In this document: piece after piece, positions 1 through 12,335 of the stretch
Numbering within the stretch: position 1 is the stretch's first letter
Layout: each line of letters opens with the position of its first letter
Source of the DNA: Chrysomallon squamiferum
Lineage: Eukaryota > Mollusca > Gastropoda > Neomphalida > Peltospiridae
Reading direction: 5' to 3'
Length of the DNA stretch: 64,000 nt
Assembly: GCA_012295275.1 (NCBI GenBank)
Contig: CM022675.1
Location: 6,170,832-6,234,831, forward strand
Translations under genes and position numbers: made by a program
The notes under the pieces: generated by a model
Database searches by the model: none
What the model was told of the DNA's origin: nothing
The model's input: the letters and a program-made list of their open reading frames with translations, nothing else

Positions 1-672
1 TACTTGTCAAATGCTCAGATATTTTAGTACTATTCATTTTGAAATATTTATTTTCCATTGTTTCTTTCTTTGCTGTGTTGTTGTTGTTGTTGTTCTTCTT
101 CTTCTTATTCTTTATTTAAATCAATTAACAACAATGTTTGTATATATACATACATATATATATTTGTGTGTATATGGATGTCTGTGTTTGTGTACAAGTG
201 AAGATATATCTGCGTTTTCTCAAGGTATTTTCAGTTTTACTAAACATATAATAATGCACCAAATTCTGCATCGAAAACAATATTGTGGTTGAAATTCCCT
301 TGACATTTGAAATTTCAGTGTTGATATTGTCTTTTGTTTTAGAATGATTACTCTGTCATTTTTAACTGGCCTCCTTGTGAGATAATCTTGAGACAAGAAA
401 AAACACAACATTAAGGAAAATGTTCTTCTTTTATACAGTATTTCTAGCTTTTCTATATAGTGTGAAGTTCCATGTGTATCGAAATAATGATTCGAAGATA
501 ATGGCCGTTTATCCTAATTACTAAAGATTCATAAAGGTATGGTTACAAAATGTCCTCCCCAAAAGAAGTTTTCTAGTATATTTTATGTGGTTCTTTAGAA
601 GAAAGATGAATACTTAGTTAACTGATGATTTTGTGCACAAATCCTAAAACCAATATAAAATTACCTACTATA
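1..672. other. AT-rich intergenic, no gene seen
   Basis: No coding stretch, splice-site pair or RNA gene can be supported here. The open frames at 11-292 (+) and 220-411 (-) are short, low in complexity and resemble no family I know. A short GTT/CTT tract lies near 76-110. Confidence 0.5.
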
Positions 673-673
673 T

Positions 674-1073
674 GAAATATTGAAATTGTGACAACAGTTA
701 TTGAAAAAGGTGTTGTTGTATTTAAAATCAATGCAGGAAAAATGTCTCTTCTGATAGGTTATCACTACAAATACAATAAAGTAGCTTCGTTTTTACTGGA
801 GCATGGAGCTGATCCTCATTTAGCAGACAGATATAACAATTCTGTTTTACACGTAGCATTTGAACGTGGAAATATTGAAATTGTAACAGCACTGACTGAA
901 AAAGGCAGTGATGTAAATATCAAAAGTAACAGAGGTTAAACTCCTCTTCACAGAGCTTTAAATTCTGGTATATATCAGCATCATCCTGAATGTCGTGAGG
1001 AACACTAGTGTGTTGTTTTGTCTTTGCTGGAACATTGTGCTGATTTATTTCTTTTCGAAACAAAGGAAACACA
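674..1073 (+). pseudogene. Ankyrin-repeat fragment, decayed
   Basis: About 130 codons read as ankyrin repeats of the same subtype as the array at 6.6-11.4 kb (LLEHGADPHLADRYNNSVLH, then IEIVTALTEKGSDVNIK). The frame is broken by TAA at 937-939, exactly where the live gene reads G-x-TPL, and by TAG at 1006-1008; the similarity then runs into an AAT tract. There is no P-loop, start or splice context. It is probably the 3' remnant of an upstream paralogue or a duplicated piece of the neighbouring array. Direct reading makes the ankyrin identity secure; its origin is inferred. Confidence 0.8.
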
Positions 1074-1074
1074 A

Positions 1075-1132
<58 letters not shown>

Positions 1133-1631
1133 GTAATAAAATAAAACAAAATAAATAAAGAAAGAAAGATTTTAATTCAGTGTTTCCATTTCCTGAAAAG
1201 CATTAAATCATAAATTAAAACAGAAATAATCATTTGTTATATAATTTCACATATATTAACAAACAAGTAAGTGAAATGTTCTGAGAAGAGGAAAAAAAAT
1301 CAAAATCCAATAGATAAAATCATGTTGAATCCTTTATAATTACTCCTTCAGTTGTTTGTCTAGATTTATCTAGATAATAAGCTGTAAAAAATAAATAAAT
1401 AAATAAATAAATAATGTACATTCATTATTATAATACTAACACTTGAGAGACTGTGTACATGAACCAGACTGATGACGTTATCGGAGAACTCAATAAAATC
1501 TGTCATCACTACAATTAACAAAATGAAGGGAGAAATGATTGCTGAGTCACTATGCCTTGTTTAAAGATTCACCTATTTACCAGACGCAAAAGTTGAATTG
1601 TCAAAGAAAAACAAAAACAATAATAATAATA

Positions 1632-1698
<67 letters not shown>

Positions 1699-1723
1699 TT
1701 AATGAGAATAATCATAATAATAA

Positions 1724-1754
<31 letters not shown>

Positions 1755-1760
1755 AAATAA
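1075..1760. repeat. AT-rich spacer with two (AAT)n tracts
   Basis: AAT trinucleotide tracts occupy roughly 1075-1131 and 1618-1697, and AAAT runs lie near 1388-1414 and 1727-1755. The poly-Asn and poly-Ile frames here are translated microsatellite. Nothing else is recognisable. Confidence 0.85.
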
Positions 1761-1849
1761 ACTAAAAAGTAAAATAATAACAGTAATCATGATCATAATA
1801 ATTATTATAATTATTATGATTGCTTATGTGCTCGCTAACGAGGTACGGG

Positions 1850-2188
1850 TCATAGGAGAGATCGATGAAGCCTGCTTGTTCATTTTCCTCTGTCTCGTAG
1901 TTCGTTTAATCGTCTGGTCCTCTTCTTTTACTCTTTCACATCCTCTCAAACAATCGAAGTATACACGATCAAATTCTAAAAACATTCAGTGCTGTTGTTT
2001 GTTTATATTTCTCTTATCTAGGTCGGCTGCCATGCGACGTGCATGCGTTTATTTATAGGTTTATTTAATCAGTTGTCACTGAACCAATGAGATCAACAGC
2101 TTGGGCATGACCTTCCCTTTTCTACCACGTGATCAAAATCGTTTCACTACTGAGTTTTAAAAGGTGTGCGTTCTAAGCAAATTAACAG
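1850..2188 (+). promoter_or_regulatory. Candidate promoter and non-coding first exon of the STAND-ankyrin gene
   Basis: This block is less AT-rich than its surroundings. It holds a CCAAT box (AACCAATGAG, about 2082-2091), a CACGTG E-box (2126-2131) and a TATA-like TTTTAAAAGG near 2155. A usable splice donor (AACAG|GTGG, exon end 2188) could pair with the acceptor at 2841-2845 (TTCAG) just before the ATG at 2851. All of this is motif reading; no transcript evidence is available. Confidence 0.35.
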
Positions 2189-2760
2189 GTGGAAAATATT
2201 AAAAATAATAAAAATAAATGGTAATTGAAAATTATATAAAATAAAAATAAAAATCAACAATAACAATACAAAACCCCCTAAAACAAATACATTTGTTTTG
2301 AGCCATAGACGCCCAGAATAACGAAAATAATAATAATAAAATTTAAGATGTGTAATACTTATGTTTTATTATCAAGTCACCTGTATATCGTAATTAAATA
2401 ATTAACGTGAACCTTAACTGGTGTTGTGTTTATTTCTCTAGTGGACAAATAGACTTAATGATTTATAGAGATTGCTGTCCATTTAGCGATTACATTCCTT
2501 GCTAGGTGGCCATTAAAGCACCTTCTTACCCTAGACTGAGCCATAAAAAACCCATACAAGGTGTTTAAAGATGTGAGCCTCCTGACATACACATATACAC
2601 ACCTATGTGCATGCGTGTGTGTGCGTGTGTGTGTTTAACAGAATCCAATGTCACAATATAACAACTTGAATATGTTTTAAAATCTGTAACTTTTTATTTT
2701 TTATTCTTATTATCTTATTTGCTTTTCTTTATTTCTTTATTATATATACACACACAGAGA

Positions 2761-2792
<32 letters not shown>

Positions 2793-2845
2793 TGAATGTA
2801 ATATCAACAATCTATCAGTATGTAAACTGATATTTTACACTTCAG
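2189..2845. other. AT-rich stretch, putative first intron
   Basis: No coding sequence is seen. It contains GT/CA runs near 2605-2635 and a GA run at about 2755-2791. It would be the first intron if the leader exon ending at 2188 is real. Confidence 0.4.
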
Positions 2846-2850
2846 CCAAT

Positions 2851-5800
2851 ATGGATGATGAAAAAGAGGACAACACCACAGCTGCATCTACTTCTGATTC
2901 AGATGATGAAAAACAGGACAACATCACAGGAGCAACTACTTCAGGCATGGATACTGCACAGCCACAAGTGTCAACAGTCACATCTTGTAACGGTAATTAA
3001 TAGCACAGTAGTTTACTAATTTGATGGGCAGGTCAAACCAAACAAAATTAATTTGTATAAATGTAACAGTGCAGTTTTTCAGTATATTGTTTAATCTCAA
3101 GCAGTTATTGTTTATTTCTGTTGTTTTTACTTTCACTTTAAAGTGTGTGCTGACAATTTTATGGTTATAACACTACTGAACAGACACACTTCTCTGATTT
3201 ATATTCATAAAAAATTAACAATTCAAAAACTTGTATGTCCTGCAAAACACACACCAATTACTATTTTGATTACAATCATGACTGTTGTAATTATTTTTGA
3301 ATTTACTTTTGTTTATTTTAATACTGTAAAGTAATACTTATTTTTTAGCACCTACAAAAATAATCAGTTAACAAACAATATTAAACCGATTTTTTTTATA
3401 TAGTTATATTTTAAAATAATACATTTTATTAATACTGTATCCTGTACAGTTCTATATATAGATAAAAAAAAAATGTGTAGAAGTTGTTTCTAAGCTATGC
3501 GTTTAAGTCAGTTCATTTACCATTTTACAGATCACACAAGAACACAGAGAGTGACAGAACCAAATGTAAATATCAGCTCAGTTCAGAATTACTATGCCCT
3601 ATCTCATAACAAAAATGTTGTAATAGGAAATCAAATTGTGAACACTAGTAAGTTAAAAACTGAAGGGTTTTGTTCTAGCAAAACTGATAGATAATCATTA
3701 GTACTTTTCTACAAGACTCTGTGATCAGAACAACACACAGACACACACGCACACACACACACACATCCACACACATCACACACACATGCACACATATTTC
3801 TAAATGGTGTGCATGTTTCAGTGATTTTAAAAGAGCATTAATAAACATTGAAATGCTACGAAAAGTATATATAAAACAACAACAATGACAAAATCAATTA
3901 GAACAATAAATAAATTAATAATATTTTCAAGAAACAGCAACAGTAGCAGTACTGATTATAGTAAGATCAATCAGAAAGATATAAAAATAATGTTACACAT
4001 TTGACCTTTTATGACTCAGCTGTAGTGTAATTGTACAGGTTGTTGTTAATAATTCTTGTTTACTTGTAAACAATAGAAAATTATTGTTTTTATTTTTATA
4101 TTATTTCAGTAAAGAGTGATGGAAGAGCATCAAATATGAAAGGTGATTTTTTTTCCTTACATTGTTTTGAAAAATGACCATTAATAATATGATAATCATC
4201 TAGTTGCTTTTAATCTTAGCATTGATGAATAAATATTATAAACTAATTCTTACTAAGAAATAATAAAGTTAATGTTGATATAGTACAAATAATTATAAAA
4301 TAGTTTATAATAGATTCTAACATTTTTTAATTTTTTCTGATGCAGTGTCTACAACATTAAGGATAAACTCAGTTGACTGGAATCTCTATGTTGAAACAAG
4401 AGCAGAAGAAATAGGTGTTGAAATTTTGAAGAAGAATGGTGTCGTGATTGTAATAGGCTGTCCAGGTTCAGGAAAGACAACTCTAGCTTTGAGCATGATG
4501 AGACAGATAGAAAAAGAAGAGAAAAGAGAATCTTACTTGCTGACTCATCACACTGAATTCAATGATATCCCTGTATCTAAAGATAAAAAATGTATTATTC
4601 TCATCGATGACATATTTGGTAAAACTAATCTCATTTCAGATTTTAGGCTGTCATGGCAACCAAAATTTCCGACGGTATGGAGTCTTGTTCAGGATGGTTC
4701 TGTGAAATGTATTATTACCTTACGAAATCAAATATTTGCAGAAAGTAAAAGCAGTTTGAAGGAATTTGATCTGTTTAATGAGAAACATCTTCTTGATCTG
4801 CAGAGTTCTGAATTTTGTCTTAGTAGGGATGAAAAGAATACAATTTTAAACAAATATCTCAAACAAAAAGATGTTACAATGGAGGAAGATGACAAACGGG
4901 AGGTAATTTACAGAGCATGTACAGAGTTAGGATTTCCTCAGGTATGTGTTTATTATGTTAATTCGACTGATGCACAAAAAAGAGGAGTTGAGTTTTTTAA
5001 GAAACCTGTAGAATATCTCAGTGAACAATTGGGAAATATGAAAAATGATCAATCCTCACAGATCACTTATCTGGTTCTACTGCTGATCATGTTTCAGCAA
5101 GGCAGTCTCAGTATTGATTTGTTGAACCCATTTGGAAATGAATGTGACATAATGAAATTAGTAAGAGCGCTGGAGGGTGCCTGTCTGAGTTTAAAACACA
5201 CTAGTCTCACACATATAAAGGCAACAGCTGATGTAATGTGTGGCACCTATTTGAATTGTTACAACAATAGATACACATTTATTCACCAGTCAGTGTTTGA
5301 CTCTTTGTTTCTGATGTTTTCATCAGAATTTCCAAAGAAAGCAGCAGAGTTGCTAGCAGTGTGTCCTGTCTCCATGTTGTTAGAATATGTTGTGACACCT
5401 GGAGTGTCTAATAAAAGTCACATTACAATGATTGTGCAACCTGACTGCTTTGATGTTCTTGCTCGCAGATTTACTGACTTGCTGGCTTCAAGCAGTGCCA
5501 GAGAAATTATTTCACATCCGTCACTGAAAGACGAAGAGTTTCTAAAATATCTCATTGAGAAAAAATACTTCTATGGTAAATTGTCCCAAATACTGCATCA
5601 GAATCTTCATCGAGTAAGGCATTATTTAGCATTTGAGGTATGTGAAGATTTCCTTCATCAATTTGAGAAAATTGTACATTTCAATGACAGCGATTCAAAG
5701 TGCTGGAAATCATCCTACCGGTATTTGAGAGTTAAAGAAAGGAAGATGTATTCGTCATCTGTTGCAAGTGAGTGTGTTGTGAATGGTCTGAGAACACTGT

Positions 5801-8800
5801 CGAGCTGTTTCACAACACATCTGTGTAAAATGGAGTTCACAGATCAGGAAAACGAACTTTTGAATATTTCTTGTTTGTTTGGTGATGAAGATGTTGTGAA
5901 AATGTTGTTACAATCAGGTGTTATTCCAACACTAGATACAATCAGAGCAGCTGCATGTTCAAAAACAGACAATGTTACCATACTCAAAAAAGTGTTAGAA
6001 TATAAAATTCTTACCATAATTAAAAAACGTTCAAGGGGTAAAAACGTGGCTTTGAATCAGCATTCCTGTTTGTTACAACTTTCAATTTATTCATATAATA
6101 TGAACATTGCGTGTTTGTTGGCTGACATTATGAACTGTGAGGAAGGCCACAGTAAATTCAAAGAAAAAATTGTAAAACTGTTATTGATTAGGTTCCATAC
6201 ACAAGTAAAACCACTCTTTGATGTATTTGTTGATATAAGCCATCTTTTTAAGAAACTGGTTACCGCTGACATAATTAACAAAATTGAAAACATTGCTATC
6301 ATTGCTGCTGGTCAGAGGAATTCAGTTGTTATAAAAGAAATAGTAAAACTGAAACCTGATTGTTTAAATGATGAGAACAGAGATAAAGTTCTTTTAGCAG
6401 CAGCAGTGTGGGGTTCTGTTGACACAGTCGATTTTCTCATTGACCAGAGACGTAATGATACAGGTGAGAAAAACTGGAAGAAAAGTCAAGTACTGAAAGT
6501 AGCAATACTGTTTAACAATGCAGATGTTGTTCAGTATCTACTTGATAAAGGAGCTGATTGTAATGCTAATGTATCAGTTGATAGGTCATTGACTGATTGG
6601 TTTGAAAAGAAAACTGGATTAGAATGCTTGGATTCTGATTCGCCTCTCCACACATCAGCTCGGCTTGGTGACTTAGATTTGTTGAAATCACTGGTGGAAA
6701 GAAATGCTGATGTTAATGCAGTGAACAGTAAGGGAAAAACTCCACTTCACGATGCTGTGATTATCAAGGAACATAGAAAAGAATTAGCTTTGTTTTTGCT
6801 AGAAAATGGAGCTGATATTAACATTACAGATCAGAATAAGAATTCAGCTTTACATCTAGCAGCAGAACTTGGATATCTTGATATTGTGACAATACTGATT
6901 GAAAATGGTGCTAAGGTGAACATTATTAACAACGAAAGCAAAACTCCTCTTTTTGCAGCCCTCACTTCTTATGAACAACATCTATCTCTCAATTGTTATC
7001 AAAAGCATCCATCCGCAAATGATAAACTTGGGAAAGTTGTTTTGTATTTACTGGAACATGGAGCTGATCCTAAAATAACAGACGGTGATAACAAATCGGT
7101 TTTACACATAGCAGCTAAACTAGGAAATATAGAAATTGTGACAAAACTGGCAGAAAACGTTTTTGGTATGAATATTAAAAACAGTGAAGGTAAAACTCCT
7201 CTTTTTACAGCTGTGGAGTACAAACACAACCATGTTGTTTTCTATCTACTGGAACATGGAGCTGATCCTAATATAACAGACAGTGATAACAATTGTGTTT
7301 TACATTTAGCAGCTGAATATGGAAAAATAGAAATTGTGACAGCGCTGATAGAAAAAGGTGTTGATATAAATATTAGAAACAGTGAAGGTAAAACTCCTCT
7401 TTTTACAGCTGTGGAGTACAAACACAACCATGTTGTCTTCTATCTCCTGGAACATGGAGCTGATCCTAATATAACAGACAGTGATAACATGTCTGCTTTA
7501 CACATAGCAGCTAAGTATGGAGAATTAGAAATAGTGACAGCACTGATTGAAAAAGGTGCTGATGTTAATATTAAAAACAATACAGGTAAATCTCCTCTTC
7601 TTGAACTTATGAATATATGCTTTGATGAATATCATGAGGACTTTGATCGTGATCCCTGGATTATAATTTTGTGCTTGTTGGAACATGGAGCTGATCATAA
7701 TTTAACAGACAGTGATAACAATTCTGTTTTACATCTAGCAGCTAAATGTGGAAAAATTGAAACTGTGACAGCACTGATAGAAAAAGGTGCTGATGTCAAT
7801 ATTAAAAACAATGAAGGTAAAACCCCTCTTCTTACAGCTATAAATCATCAATACCGCTGGTACGATTCTCGTAATGATGAACATTGTGCAGTAGTTTTGT
7901 GTTTACTGGAACATGGAGCTGATCCTTTTTTGACAGACCGTGATAACAATTCTGTTTTACACTTAGCACCTCAACTAAACAAAATTGAAATTTTTAAATC
8001 ACTCATAGAAAAAGGTGTTGATGTAAATATTAAAAACAGCAGAGGTGAAACTCCTCTTTATACAGCTATAAACAGATATAACTATGGTAGATACTTTGAT
8101 GATAAACATTCCGAAATAATTTTGTATTTACTGGCACAGGGAGCTGATCCTAATTTAACAGACAGTGATAACAATTCTCTTTTACACTTAGCAGCTCAAC
8201 ATGGAAAAATAGAAACTGTGACATCACTAATTGAAAAAGGTGTTGATGTAAACATTAGAAACAATGGAGGTGAAACACCGCTACTTACAGCTATAAATCA
8301 TCAATACCTCCGTTATGATTCTCGTAATGAAGACCACTGTGCAGTAGTTTTGTATTTGCTGGAACATGGAGCTGATCCTTTCTTGACAGACTCTGATAAC
8401 AATTCTCTTTTACACTTAGCAGCTGAAGATGGAAAAATAGAAATAGTGACAGCACTGATAGAAAAAGGTGTTGATGTAAACATTAGAAACAGTGAAGGTG
8501 AAACTGCTCTTTTTAGAGCTGTAAACTCTTACCAAAACAAAGTAGTTTTGTATTTGATGGAACACGGAGCTGATCCTAATTTAACAGACAGTGAAAACAA
8601 TTCTGTTTTACATCTAGCAGCTAAGTATGCTAAATTAGAAATTGTCAAATCACTGATAGAAAAAGGTGCTGATGTAAACATTAAAAACAATGAAGGTGAA
8701 ACTCCTATTCTTACAGCTATACATCATCAATACCTCTGTTATGTTTCTCGTAATGAACGTTATCCAGTAGTGTTGTATTTGCTGGAACATGGAGCTAAAC

Positions 8801-10536
8801 CTAATATAACAAACAGTGATAACAATTCTGTTTTACACTTAGCAGCTAGATATGGAGAAATTGAAGTTGTGACAGCACTGATTGAAAAAGGTGTTGATGT
8901 AAACATTAAAAACAATCAAGGTGAAACTGCTCTTTTTGAAGCTGTAAACTCTTACCAAAACAAGATAGTTTTGTATTTGCTGGAACATGGAGCTGATCCT
9001 AATTTAAGAAACAGATATAAGAATTCTTCTTTACACATAGCAGCTGAGAATAGAAATATAGAAATTGTGACAACTCTGATTGAAAATGGTGCTAAAGTAA
9101 ATATTAGAAACAAGAAAGGTGAAACGCCTCTCCTTACAACTGTAAATCATGTTAGGGATTTTCACCTTTTTAAAGATATATATTGCAAGGTGGTTTTGTA
9201 CTTACTGGAGCATAGAGCTGATCCTAATTTAACAGACAGTGATAACAATTCAGCTTTACACATAACAGCAAAAAATGGAAAACTTGAAGTTGTGACAGCA
9301 CTGATTGAAAAAGGTGCTAAAGTAAATATTGTAAACAATGAACATAAAACCCCTCTATATACAGCTGTAAACTACAGACAGACTGAAGTTGTTGTTTATT
9401 TACTGCAACATGGAGCTGACCCTGAATTAAGAGACAGTGATAACAATTCTGTTTTACACATAGCAGCTAAACAAGGAACTATAGAAATTGTGACATCACT
9501 GATAAAAAACGGTGTTGATATGAATATTAGAAACAATGAAGGTAAAATTCCTCTTTTTACAGCTTTTCACTACAAACAGAATAATGTAGTTTTGTATTTA
9601 TTGGAATATGGAGTTGATCTTCATTTAAAAGACAATAACAACAATTCTGTTTTACACATAGCAGCTAAAGAGGGAAATACAGAGATTGTCAGAGCATTGA
9701 TTAATAAAAGTGTTGATGTAAATATTAGAAACAATGAAGGTGAAACTCCTCTTCTTACAGCTGTGATCCACAAACAGTCCGAAATAGTTTTGTGTTTACT
9801 GGAACATGGAGTTGATCCTCATTTAAAAGACAATGACAACAATTCTCTTTTACACATAGCAGCTAAAGAGAGAAATATAGAAATTGTCAGAGCATTGATT
9901 AATAAAAGTGTTGATGTAAATATTAGAAACAATGAAGGTGAAACTCCTCTTCTTACAGCTGTGATCCACAAACGGTCCAAGATAGTTTTGTGTTTACTGG
10001 AACATGGAGCTGATCCCAATTTAACAGACAGATATAACAATTCTGATTTACACACAGCAGCTAAACAAGGAAATATAGAAGTTGTGAAAGCACTGATAAG
10101 AAACGGTGTTCGCATGAATATTAGAAACAATGAAGGTGAAAGTCCTCTTCTTACAGCTGTGAACCACAAACGGTCCAAGATAGTTTTGTATTTACTGGAA
10201 CATGGAGCTGATCCTAATTTAACAGACATTGACAAAAATTCTGCCTTACATGTAGCAGCTAAACGTGGATTAACAGAAGTTGTGATGGCACTTGTGGAAA
10301 GAGGTGTTGATGTAAATATCAAAAACAATCAAGATGTAACTCCTCTTTTTACAGCTCTAAACAAAAGAATGGGGAAAACAGCTTTGTATTTACTGGAACG
10401 TGGAGCTGATCCTAATTTAACAGACATTGACAAAAATTCTGCCTTACATGTAGCAGCTAAACATGGATTAACAGAAGTTGTGATGGCACTTGTGGAAAGA
10501 GGTGTTGATGTAAATATCAAAACAATCAAGATGTAA
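2851..10536 (+). CDS. nSTAND3-type P-loop NTPase with long ankyrin array
   Basis: Likely a STAND-class sensor: an NTPase switch with ankyrin repeats as the recognition part, probably cytosolic and immune-related (family inference). Coding exons are 2851-2992, 3531-3647, 4110-4142 and 4346-10536, with canonical sites and agreeing phases; 2,160 residues to the stop. Residues 1-97 are acidic and Ser/Thr-rich. The NTPase shows YVETRA, Walker A GCPGSGKTT (about 135-143), Walker B CIILIDDIFG (about 179-188) and an Arg-bearing CIITLRNQIF strand; LIDDIFG is typical of nSTAND3. A helical segment follows, then divergent repeats (about 600-850) and some 37 clear 33-residue ankyrin repeats, several with short inserts such as NHQYRWYDSR. 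Reading ends at TAA 10534-10536 because of a 1-nt loss (10519-10522); the open frame continues to 11414. I chose the ATG at 2851 because the giant exon opens mid-codon at a TGCAG acceptor. Confidence 0.85.
3531..3647 (+). CDS. Short exon 2 of the STAND-ankyrin gene, with a VxIG motif
   Basis: A 117-nt exon between a TTTTACAG acceptor and a GTAAGT donor. It encodes a polar linker ending in NKNVVIGNQIVNT, placed about 45 residues before the P-loop. The V-x-I-G core resembles the RHIM-type amyloid signalling motif, but the conserved Asn three residues after Gly is Ile here. I call it only RHIM-like. Confidence 0.6.
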
Positions 10537-11357
10537 CTCCTCTTTTTACAGCTCTAAATAAAAGAATGGGGAAAACAGCTTTGTATTTACTGGAACGTGG
10601 AGCTGATCCTAATTTAACAGACATTGACAAAAATTCTGCCTTACATGTAGCAGCTAAACATGGATTAACAGAAGTTGTGATGGCACTTGTGGAAAGAGGT
10701 GTTGATGTAAATATCAAAAACAATCAAGATGTAACTCCTCTTTTTACAGCTCTAAATAAAAGAATGGGGAAAACAGCTTTGTATTTACTGGAACGTGGAG
10801 CTGATCCTAATTTAACAGACATTGACAAAAATTCTGCCTTACATGTAGCAGCTAAAAATGGATTAACAGAAGTTGTGATGGCACTTTTGGAAAGAGGTGT
10901 TGATGTAAATATCAAAAACAATCAAGATGTAACTCCTCTTTTTACAGCTCTAAATAAAAGAATGGGGAAAACAGCTTTGTATTTACTGGAACATGGAGTT
11001 AATCCTAATGTAATAGACAAACATAAAAATTCTGCCTTAGGTGTAGCAGTTGAACATGGATTAACAGAAGTTGTGATGGCACTTGTGGAAAGAGGTGTTG
11101 ATGTAAATATCAAAAACAATCAAGATGTAACTCCTCTTTTTACAGCTCTAAATAAAAGAATGGGGAAAACAGCTTTGTATTTACTGGAACATGGAGCTGA
11201 TCCTAATGTAATAGACTATGATGAAAATTCTGCCTTACATGTAGCAGCTATACGTGGATTAACAGAACTTGTGAAGGCACTTGTGGAAAGAGGTGTTGAT
11301 GTAAATACTTCTAATGCTATGGGACAAACACCTCTCGAGATGGTTGGTGGTAGACGT
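10172..11357 (+). repeat. 198-bp tandem array encoding paired ankyrin repeats
   Basis: Units begin at ATG triplets 10369, 10566, 10764, 10962 and 11160, spaced 197, 198, 198 and 198 nt. The unit before 10369 is partly diverged and the last one diverges after about 11308. Each unit encodes 66 residues (two ankyrin repeats), and neighbouring units are almost identical at DNA level, unlike the older repeats upstream. The single 197-nt spacing marks the frameshift. Confidence 0.9.
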
Positions 11358-11414
11358 AGGGAAAAAAAGAAGATTGTTTCCTATTTATTGAGTCATGGTG
11401 CTAAGGAAAATTAA
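10521..11414 (+). CDS. C-terminal ankyrin continuation beyond a 1-nt frameshift
   Basis: About nine further ankyrin repeats lie in the +1-shifted frame and end in a natural terminus (SYLLSHGAKEN, stop 11412-11414). In the unit starting at 10369, ATCAAAACAATC (four A) replaces ATCAAAAACAATC (five A) of the sister units, so the main frame stops at 10536. All downstream units stay open, which fits a very recent mutation, an allelic difference, or a homopolymer error in the assembly. There is no separate promoter or acceptor evidence for an independent gene; the ATG at 10566 is only an internal Met codon of the repeat. Confidence 0.75.
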   Translation, partial: NNQDVTPLFTALNKRMGKTALYLLERGADPNLTDIDKNSALHVAAKHGLTEVVMALVERGVDVNIKNNQDVTPLFTALNKRMGKTALYLLERGADPNLTDIDKNSALHVAAKNGLTEVVMALLERGVDVNIKNNQDVTPLFTALNKRMGKTALYLLEHGVNPNVIDKHKNSALGVAVEHGLTEVVMALVERGVDVNIKNNQDVTPLFTALNKRMGKTALYLLEHGADPNVIDYDENSALHVAAIRGLTELVKALVERGVDVNTSNAMGQTPLEMVGGRRREKKKIVSYLLSHGAKEN

Positions 11415-11436
11415 ATGACCAAATTTATTTTGCATA

Positions 11437-11442
11437 AATAAA
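11437..11442 (+). terminator. Polyadenylation signal AATAAA
   Basis: AATAAA lies 23 nt after the stop at 11412-11414, suitable for a very short 3' UTR; a second one lies near 11837. It supports 11414 as the real end of the ankyrin gene. Confidence 0.5.
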
Positions 11443-12335
11443 ACTACTAATAATAATATTCACTACATCATGGAGATAAATGTAATTTGACTGGTGACAG
11501 GAAAATTGTTGACTTGTTCAAAAATGTGGAAAATGACTTTAGATAGAACTGTTGTTGAGATTATCATCTATAAAGTAAGACCAAAATTTCTAAGACATCT
11601 CCAACATTGACAAAAATGTGTTACGAATCTAGCTTTGTCAGTATAGACATATTGGAGAAAATTGACTTTAAAGAAGTTGTGTCATTTGCGATATGTGCCG
11701 TTAGGAATCATTTGTTTATTGTTAAAAGTCAACAAAATTTCACACGAATAATAAGTGAACAAACTGTGAAAGCTAAATAGTTGCTTCTTTATTTGTAATG
11801 CTATTCATATTGGAATCCACATTTCATTATAAAAAATAAAACAATGTACATTGAATAAATCAGACAATTATATACATTTTTATTTTGAATGTTTTCAGTG
11901 ATATTCTCAATTATATTTTAAAAATACTTTCAACAAATTGATTTAGAATTAGCTGGACTCAAATAAAGTTTAAGAAAAAAGATTTCTTTGAAAAAAATAA
12001 TAATAGTATATATATGTTTTTAAATTCAGTTATTTTTCTTTCCTGAAAACATTTCATCATAAAGCAATACTGAAATAATTCTATGAAAATTAATATTCTC
12101 TGAAATAGTTTTTGATATTTAAAAACAACAATAACAAAGAAATAAATGTGATTTTTATATTGATTTATTTAATTTTTATTATTATTTAAATTCTTTGAAA
12201 TTCTCAAAATGTGATTTTTTAATAATTAATAATAAACAAATTCAGAATTTCAATTTTATGTTTCTAAGTTAAGAAATATGAAAATGCTGTCATAACTTGA
12301 GTGTTTTATCATTCAAATTCTTTCTTTTTCTTTGT
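11443..12335. other. AT-rich intergenic, no gene seen
   Basis: About 75-80% A+T with short homopolymer runs. No open frame of interest, splice pair or structured RNA was recognised. Confidence 0.5.
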
